NCBI GenBank assembly: GCA_963723355.1
Contig: CAVRQQ010000010.1
Span: 96,038 to 160,037 of the forward strand
Source of the DNA: JAFDBW01 sp963723355
GTDB lineage: Bacteria; Desulfobacterota; Desulfuromonadia; Desulfuromonadales; BM103
Direction of reading: 5' to 3'
DNA length: 64,000 bases
Shown here: positions 58,853-64,000 of the stretch, one piece after another
How the letters are laid out: the number at the start of each line of letters is the position of its first letter
Position numbering within the stretch: position 1 is the stretch's first letter
Program-made: the position numbers and the translations under genes
The notes under the pieces: generated by a model
Database searches by the model: none
What the model was told of the DNA's origin: nothing
What the model saw: the letters and a program-made list of their open reading frames with translations, nothing else

Positions 58853-59197
58853 ATGAAGATCACCAACCTGCAGCAGTGCGAAAGTGGTGTCGTAAATATG
58901 GAAGGCGCCTCCGGAGCGAGCCGTCAGGTGCCGATCGGCAAAGCCGATGGTGCGCCGAACTTCTCGATCAGGGTCTTTACCCTGGAGCCGGGTGGACACA
59001 CGCCCCACCACCAGCATCAGAGCGAGCACCTCAACTACATCCTGGAAGGCAGCGGCGTGGCCCTGGAAGGGGACACCCCGAGACCAATCCAGGCCGGCGA
59101 TTTCGTGCTGGTCAAACCAAACGAAAAGCACCAGTACCGCAACACCGGGGACAGCCCTCTGGTCTTCATGTGCATGGTCCCAAGCCAGTACGAGTAG
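58853..59197 (+). CDS. cupin-domain protein
   Basis: A 114-residue single cupin: the metal-binding motif 1 is GGHTPHHQHQSEHLNYILEG and motif 2 is PIQAGDFVLVKPNEKHQYRN. It should fold as a six-stranded barrel binding one divalent metal. The function is unknown: many such proteins are sensors or isomerases. It is 21 bases downstream of the YchF-like gene and probably cotranscribed. Confidence 0.85.
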   Translation: MKITNLQQCESGVVNMEGASGASRQVPIGKADGAPNFSIRVFTLEPGGHTPHHQHQSEHLNYILEGSGVALEGDTPRPIQAGDFVLVKPNEKHQYRNTGDSPLVFMCMVPSQYE

Positions 59198-59255
59198 GTA
59201 TTGCAGGCGTCGTACATCGGGGCAGACTGAAAAAGAGTTTTCCCCGGACGTGTCT

Positions 59256-60023
59256 TTATTCCGGTTTTTTCTCCGTATCCAGAAACGGCTTGAGCAGATC
59301 GAGCGGCAGCGGGAAGATGATCGTCGAATTTTTCTCGGTGGCGATCTCGGTCAGCGTCTGCAGAAATCGCAGCTGCAGCGCGCCGCTTTCCTTGTTGATG
59401 ACGCCGGCAGCGTCGGCAAGCTTCTGCGATGCCTGGAATTCCCCTTCGGCATGGATCACCTTGGAGCGTCGTTCACGCTCGGCCTCGGCCTGGCGGGCCA
59501 TGGCGCGCTGCATCTCCTGCGGCAGGTCGACATGCTTGATCTCGACGTTGGAGACCTTGACTCCCCAGGGGTCGGTCTGCCGGTCGAGGATCTCCTGGAG
59601 TTGCTGGTTGATGCGGTCGCGATGCGAGAGCAGTTCGTCGAGTTCGGCCTGGCCGAGCACACTGCGCAGCGAGGTCTGGGCCAGCTGGCTGGTGGCGTAG
59701 AGATAGTCCTCGACCTCGATCAGAGCCTTTTCCGGCTCGACGACGCGGAAATAGAGCACCGCGTTGACCTTGACCGAGACATTGTCCTTGGTGATCACGT
59801 CCTGCGGCGGCACGTCCATCGCCACGGTGCGCAGGCTGACCTTGACAAGCTTGTCGACCACCGGGATGACGAAGCGCAGCCCGGGCCCCTTGACCATGGC
59901 GAAGCGGCCGAGACGGAAAACCACGCCGCGCTGGTACTCGTAAAGGACGCGAACCGCGCTGCCGATGATGCTCAAGATCAGCACCAGGATGACCAGCCAG
60001 AGAATCAGTTCAGTCGGAATCAT
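59256..60023 (-). CDS. slipin (stomatin/SPFH family) membrane protein
   Basis: A 255-residue protein with one N-terminal helix (LILWLVILVLILSIIGSAVR) and an SPFH domain: YEYQRGVVFRLGRFAMVKGP, VDVPPQDVITKDNVSVKVNA-like text and VKVSNVEIKHVDLPQEMQRA. Slipins form ring or microdomain scaffolds in the inner membrane. It overlaps the NfeD gene by 14 bases, the usual NfeD-slipin pair, in which the protease clips the slipin C-terminus. Confidence 0.92.
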   Translation of the reverse strand: MIPTELILWLVILVLILSIIGSAVRVLYEYQRGVVFRLGRFAMVKGPGLRFVIPVVDKLVKVSLRTVAMDVPPQDVITKDNVSVKVNAVLYFRVVEPEKALIEVEDYLYATSQLAQTSLRSVLGQAELDELLSHRDRINQQLQEILDRQTDPWGVKVSNVEIKHVDLPQEMQRAMARQAEAERERRSKVIHAEGEFQASQKLADAAGVINKESGALQLRFLQTLTEIATEKNSTIIFPLPLDLLKPFLDTEKKPE

Positions 60024-61368
60024 GATATTCCTCCTCTGCTGCGGGAGCTGCTGCCGGCTCGACAGCCCGGACCAGCAGCTTCAGGTTCGGTTCGGCACGC
60101 ACGACCTCGACCTCGCTCCCCTCGTCAATCGGGGCTTCGGCGCGGGCATCCCAGTATTCGCCGTGCAGGTAGACCCGGCCGCGCGGATTCAGTGCGGTGA
60201 CGGCGGTGCCGTGTTCACCGATCATTCCTTCGAGGCCCGAGAAGAAGCGGGTTTTCTGTACGCGCACCACGAAATACAGTACCAGGCTGATGAAGCCACC
60301 GCAGACTGCCACGGTTGCCGCAATCACCGCCCTGGAAATCTGCAGGTAGGGCTGCGGGCTCTCGATCAGGATCAGTGAGCCAAAGGTCAGGGCAATCAGG
60401 CCGCCGACCGTGAGCATGCCGAAGGAGACCACCTTGACCTCGAGGATGAAGAGAATGATGGCAAGCAGGATCAGCAGGGCACCGACGTAATTGACCGGCA
60501 GGGTTTGCAGCCCCAGGAAGGCGAGCAGCAGGGCGAGGGCGCCGATCGCGCCGGGTAGAATCACCCCGGGTTGGGAGATTTCGAAGAAAATCCCGAGGAT
60601 GCCGAGCATCAGCAGCATGTAGGCGACATTCGGGCTGCCGATGGTATTGAGAATTTCCTGGCGCCAGGTCATCTCGGCGTAGCTCACGGTCGCGCCAGCG
60701 GTGTCGAGGGTCCGGGCCTGGCCGTTGCGCAGGTAGGTGCGGCCATCCAGCGCCGCGAGCAGGGCAGCCTGATCGGCGGCAATCAGGTCGATGACCTTGA
60801 GTTCAAGCGCCTCTCGGGCCGCGGTCGAGATCGACTCGCGGACGATCTGCTCCGCCCAGTCGCGGTTGCGGCCGCGCTGGTCGGCGATGCTGCGGGCGTA
60901 GGCCACCGCGTCGTTGACCACCTTTTCCATCATTGTCTTGTCCTGCGCACTGCCGTTCGAGCCGCCGACTCCGATCGCGACCGGGTGGGCCGCACCGATG
61001 TTGGTGCCCGGGGCCATCGCGGCGAAATCCGCAGCGAGCGTGATCAGGGCGCCGGCTGATGCAGCCCGGGCGCCGGAGGGCGAGACATAGACAATCACCG
61101 GCAGGCGTGAGCCGAGGATCTGCTGGATGATGGTGCGCATTGCGCTGTCAAGTCCGCCGGGCGTGTCTAATTCGATCATGAAGGCCCGCGCGTTACCGGC
61201 GTTGGCGGCGTCCATTTCGGCAGTGATGAAGTCGGCGACCACCGGGTTGATCACCCCGGCCACCCGCACCGCACGCACCTGTGCTGCGGGGCCGTCGGCG
61301 CAATGCAGCACCTGCGGGCCGGACAGTAGCAGAACAAGCAAAACACTGAAGAACAAGTACCTGGTCAT
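60010..61368 (-). CDS. NfeD-family membrane serine protease
   Basis: A 452-residue protein with a signal-like N-terminus (YLFFSVLLVLLLSGPQVLHC), a ClpP-type Ser-Lys protease domain (VYVSPSGARAASAGALITLA with catalytic Ser, and a Lys in SNGSAQDKTMMEKVV), about four to five helices and a C-terminal NfeD OB-domain (GRVYLHGEYWDARAEAPIDE). This is the long NfeD1b type. It is the first gene of the pair with slipin. Confidence 0.92.
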   Translation of the reverse strand: MTRYLFFSVLLVLLLSGPQVLHCADGPAAQVRAVRVAGVINPVVADFITAEMDAANAGNARAFMIELDTPGGLDSAMRTIIQQILGSRLPVIVYVSPSGARAASAGALITLAADFAAMAPGTNIGAAHPVAIGVGGSNGSAQDKTMMEKVVNDAVAYARSIADQRGRNRDWAEQIVRESISTAAREALELKVIDLIAADQAALLAALDGRTYLRNGQARTLDTAGATVSYAEMTWRQEILNTIGSPNVAYMLLMLGILGIFFEISQPGVILPGAIGALALLLAFLGLQTLPVNYVGALLILLAIILFILEVKVVSFGMLTVGGLIALTFGSLILIESPQPYLQISRAVIAATVAVCGGFISLVLYFVVRVQKTRFFSGLEGMIGEHGTAVTALNPRGRVYLHGEYWDARAEAPIDEGSEVEVVRAEPNLKLLVRAVEPAAAPAAEEEYHDSD

Positions 61369-61539
61369 ATCCCTATCATATCAAGGGTCGGCAACCTGTC
61401 AAAAAAGCTGCCGCGTCCGACTGCAGCCGGAGTTCCGGCCGATCGATTCAGGAGAGGCTGGACAGCCGGTACGTTTAACCGGTATCCTTGAAAAAATTGC
61501 TTTCGCCCGCTCCGTTTACCCCAACCAAAAGGCAAGCTA

Positions 61540-61953
61540 ATGACTGAGATTGATCAAGCCCTCGAGGCCCTGCGGGCCAACCCCGACGACCACAAGGCCC
61601 AGTCCGGTTTCTATGACCTGTTCCTTAATATGAGTTTTTTTGTCCCCACTATCAACGAGACGGTTGATTCGGATGGCGAGGGTGGCAAGGAGCAGATCGA
61701 GGTGCCGTTGATTGTCGAAGCCGACGGGATTGACTACCTGGTCTTTTTTGATCAGCAGGAGCGACTCAACGAATGGGCCGAGGAAGAGGTCCCCTGCCTG
61801 CAGCTGCCGGGGCATGTTCTGGTGGAGATGACTCCAGACAAGCTGCATTGGGCGATGAATATCGGTACGCAATACAACAAGCAGTTTGCCCCGGACGAAA
61901 TCGCCTGGCTCAAGGATGTGGTGACGCGGTGCAAGGCGGAAGAGCTGCATTAG
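61540..61953 (+). CDS. SseB-type N-terminal domain protein
   Basis: A 137-residue soluble protein starting MTEIDQALEALRANPDDHKA. The central DYLVFFDQQERLNEWAEEE and CLQLPGHVLVEMTPDK resemble the SseB N-terminal domain (an acidic, leucine-rich fold often found in type III-related or general proteins). No hallmark catalytic residue. It is transcribed alone, divergently from nfeD. Function unknown. Confidence 0.7.
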   Translation: MTEIDQALEALRANPDDHKAQSGFYDLFLNMSFFVPTINETVDSDGEGGKEQIEVPLIVEADGIDYLVFFDQQERLNEWAEEEVPCLQLPGHVLVEMTPDKLHWAMNIGTQYNKQFAPDEIAWLKDVVTRCKAEELH

Positions 61954-62092
61954 GCGAGGGGCAAAAAAATCATGCGCGAGGCGTGAGGCGCGAAAAAGCC
62001 AAAACATTTTTGGCCACAGATTCAATCGGATCAAATCTGATTATCAAAGACAAAAAAACCTGGATGAACAGGGATGTAGGGGATGAATAAAA
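61954..62092. other. intergenic stretch resembling a common bacterial repeat
   Basis: The text CTGGATGAACAGGGATGTAG, preceded by TTGGCCACAGATT, is of the kind found between genes in many genomes (short dispersed sequences often described as intergenic repeats). The rest to the terminator is low complexity. Confidence 0.3.
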
Positions 62093-62122
62093 AAGCGCCA
62101 GGACCTCAAGGTCCTGGCGCTT
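62093..62122. terminator. bidirectional terminator
   Basis: AAGCGCCAGGACC-TCAA-GGTCCTGGCGCTT is a 13-bp perfect stem with a T/A run on both sides; on the minus strand TTTTTTATTC follows the stem. It can end the SseB-like transcript and the PilY1-pseudopilin transcript. Confidence 0.85.
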
Positions 62123-62507
62123 AAATTCTTACGTGTCCCTCGTACCGCGTACCGTCTCCTTAAAACAACAGTGACGAAACGGCCCCTGGGCGTCCCTGAT
62201 TCGACTGCTTTGCTCAACAGCCTGCCGCATCTGCTCCCTTTTAAAGGAGTTACGCTGCGTGATTCAGGTCCTGTCCGGGCCGTCTGGCTGTGTCCCTACA
62301 CCATCGTTCACCCGCAGGTTTTTTACGCGCTCCATAGTGGCTTATTTCGTCACTGTTTGAACTAAAGTTTACCGGCGGGTCGGCCACTGTCAATACAACT
62401 AAAAAATTATAATTTCGGGTAATTTGCTAATGAAAAAAGACACAAAAAACAATTAGTTAGAGGTTTATCCCGTAACTTTCCAGAAACACAGAAAGCAGGC
62501 TCCAAGC
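62123..62507. other. 385-base gap with no recognisable gene
   Basis: Only a short frame of 64 codons (62171-62365) exists, with no motif. The last 120 bases are AT-rich. I see no regulatory signal that I would stand by. Confidence 0.6.
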
Positions 62508-63152
62508 TTAACGCCACCGCTCACCGTCCCATTGGCAAATCGTAAAAAGCCCCGGACGGGTGCCGGTGATCGCTAAAGACTGCTCTGCGTCGCTGAGGTA
62601 GATGGCGCCCGGGCCCATGGCGCTGAAACCGTGCTGGTCGAACTTGATGCATGGGCGGTCGTTGCACGGTGGATAATCGGGGCTTGAAAAAGAGATGGCA
62701 TCCCCCGGTGGCATACTGATATTGCTGCAGGCCCGGCGATTGATCCCGGGCACCCAACCGTAGGTCACCCCGGGCGGCAAACTGGTCTGCCACAGTCGGC
62801 CCGATTCGCCGTTCTCTGCAAAGCCATTCCCGTTGTGATCCCGCCAGCTGTAAGCGGCATAGCTCTGCGTCTCCTGTTCAAATACCAGGAAATGTCGCCG
62901 GGCCACCAGTGCCCCGTTGTTCATGGTCAGGTTGCCGGAGATCTCCGCCCGGGCCTGAAGTGCCTTGAGATCTTCATAAAGTTGTTGCCCGGCGCGTTTA
63001 AGGTGCCAGCCACGGGCCAATTTTCGACTCCCCAAACTTACCGTGCATACTAGGATGCCGATCAGGGCGATCACCAGCAACAGCTCCAGCAGGGTGAAAC
63101 CATCGGCAGTACGAATCGGGTTGCATGCCCCGCCGTACGGAGGTCTGGTCAT
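62508..63152 (-). CDS. GspH/FimT-type pseudopilin (prepilin)
   Basis: A 214-residue minor prepilin with a basic leader, the prepilin peptidase site G-FTLLE and the hydrophobic helix (FTLLELLLVIALIGILVCTV). The body is like type II secretion GspH or type IV minor pilin FimT. Cys pairs (RRACSN, PPCNDRPC) might form disulfides. Its ATG 63152 overlaps the stop of the PilY1 gene. A GTG at 63164 is possible but less likely. Together with PilY1 it belongs to a type IV pilus minor-pilin cluster. Confidence 0.87.
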   Translation of the reverse strand: MTRPPYGGACNPIRTADGFTLLELLLVIALIGILVCTVSLGSRKLARGWHLKRAGQQLYEDLKALQARAEISGNLTMNNGALVARRHFLVFEQETQSYAAYSWRDHNGNGFAENGESGRLWQTSLPPGVTYGWVPGINRRACSNISMPPGDAISFSSPDYPPCNDRPCIKFDQHGFSAMGPGAIYLSDAEQSLAITGTRPGLFTICQWDGERWR

Positions 63153-64000
63153 AGTGGCTTCCACGACAGGATCCGGACGGATCCCATGGCCCCGCTCGGC
63201 CCGGTCAGGCGGTTCGCTGTACCGAACTGAGTTGTCTCTCCCTTGATGTCCACCGACACGATTATCCCGGGTGATGCGACAACCCGGCCAACGGTCGCCG
63301 CAGAGGTCTCCTTGCTTGAACTTTCCGCACCGTCCATGTCGATGTCACAAGTCTTCCAGCCGTCACTTGTTGGTTGATTCGGGCCTGTGGCAGGTAGCTG
63401 GTCGCTGTGGCAAAAATTACGTTACCGAAAGCGTCGAGAAGCGGGGTTGTCCAGACCTTCTCGCCGGTCTGCAATGGATATCGCCAGCGCAGGCTGCCGC
63501 CGTCAGTTGAAATGTTCACCGCATAAAGAGCGTATTGAACAAGATCGCTGGCTCCCGCGACACCCCCGGTGCCGAATACTGCCACTTTGCCTTGCACGGC
63601 GACACGGCCTCAATTGGTTCCCCGGCGCTGCCGGGTACGGTGAACACCGGGCCCTCGCCATAGGCCCGACCATCAGCCAGGTCGAGAGCCCAGAGCTGTC
63701 CAACAAGGTCACCGAATACCAGGGTGTCATGACGATTATCCCCGTCAAGATCCATCAGTGCCGGGACAGCTGGCGTCGCTTCGGCGACCGGCCCTGATGC
63801 GGCGTATGAAGTGCTGAACTGCCAGAGCAGCTGGCCGGTTGTCAGCGACACCGACAGTGCGTGCAATCCGGCAGAACCGGTCTGCGGTGTATAGTCGGTA
63901 GTCAGGTAAAGACAGTCAGACGTGCCGTCCTCGCACCGGGCCAGGGTGACGCCACGGGTCCGGCCGACCCCGGAGCCGGGCAGCGGCATTTCCCATAACA
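63149..64000 (-). CDS. PilY1-type pilus tip/biogenesis protein, C-terminal part (frameshifted, runs off the window)
   Basis: The gene enters from beyond 64000; only about 284 residues of the C-terminal beta-propeller are seen. Blocks are VPALMDLDGDNRHDTLVFGD (a Ca2+-binding-type DxDxxxD loop), GTGGVAGASDLVQYALYAVN and GNVIFATATSYLPQA, spread over three frames. Indels near 63595 and 63340 interrupt it. The Ca-loop is a hallmark of PilY1. PilY1 helps extend type IV pili and adhesion. It precedes the GspH/FimT gene in the same operon. Confidence 0.82.

Noticed and set aside
62171..62365. 64-codon open frame in the gap before the pseudopilin gene
   Set aside because: No ribosome site or recognisable motif; the surroundings look like noncoding repeat text.

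Overview
The window looks like chromosomal DNA of a GC-rich Gram-negative anaerobe, most likely in or near the Desulfuromonadia (Desulfuromonas/Geobacter relatives). The evidence is a split adenosylcobalamin-dependent ribonucleotide reductase, a bacterial V/A-type ATPase operon, a rubrerythrin-like protein, a ferredoxin-like Fe-S protein, many outer-membrane and secreted proteins, a PilY1/pseudopilin pair and GGDEF proteins. This placement is inferred from gene content only. I found no tRNA, rRNA, CRISPR array, phage or transposase gene.

Layout. 0-4.6 kb (+): a TraB-like membrane protein cut by the window edge, then nrdJ alpha, nrdJ C-terminal subunit and dCMP deaminase (deoxynucleotide supply), with a promoter and candidate NrdR boxes upstream. 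4.6-12.4 kb (-): a nine-gene V/A-type ATPase operon transcribed in the order G-like, I, K, E, C, F, A, B, D. 12.5-14.9 kb (+): GAF-GGDEF protein and Fe-S protein. 15.0-24.1 kb (-): DUF1302, DUF1329, YCF48-like, MMPL/RND transporter and acyl-CoA synthetase, probably a lipid or hydrophobic-substrate cassette. 24.3-31.7 kb: sixA, a metal permease pair, OmpA lipoprotein, DUF3124, MipA, a solute-binding protein, transaldolase, folK. 31.9-38.3 kb (+): P-type ATPase, then MoxR, DUF58 and TgpA-like transglutaminase. 38.3-43.4 kb: pcnB, miaA, a GT-A glycosyltransferase, PilZ, rubrerythrin-like, c-type heme protein. 43.4-44.0 kb: a 594-bp imperfect palindrome without genes. 44.1-51.2 kb (-): sucD/sucC, CbiMQO cobalt/nickel uptake, SprT-like protein, and an alarmone synthetase with TPRs. 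51.4-61.9 kb: aminotransferase, cold-shock protein, ilvA, MFS, RRM protein, REC-GGDEF, YchF-like protein, cupin, slipin/NfeD, SseB-like. 62.5-64 kb (-): PilY1 C-terminus and a GspH/FimT pseudopilin.

An important property is the large number of single-base frameshifts. At least eighteen recognisable genes are broken into overlapping frames, including nrdJ, V-ATPase D, C and I, the acyl-CoA synthetase, the RND protein, the P-type ATPase and the alarmone synthetase. Several are exactly one extra or missing base. Because essential-type genes are hit and the reading continues at once in another frame, residual sequencing error is the simplest explanation. The DUF1302 gene, however, also contains a diverged internal duplication that indels alone cannot explain. 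Coordinates for broken genes below span the whole reconstructed gene.

Most of the window is ordinary. The parts that deserve a second look are the 594-bp palindrome, the duplicated DUF1302 gene in its five-gene cluster, the alarmone synthetase-TPR protein beside a SprT-like protein, the YchF relative with an altered Walker A motif, and the nrdJ promoter with an NrdR-like box between its -35 and -10.
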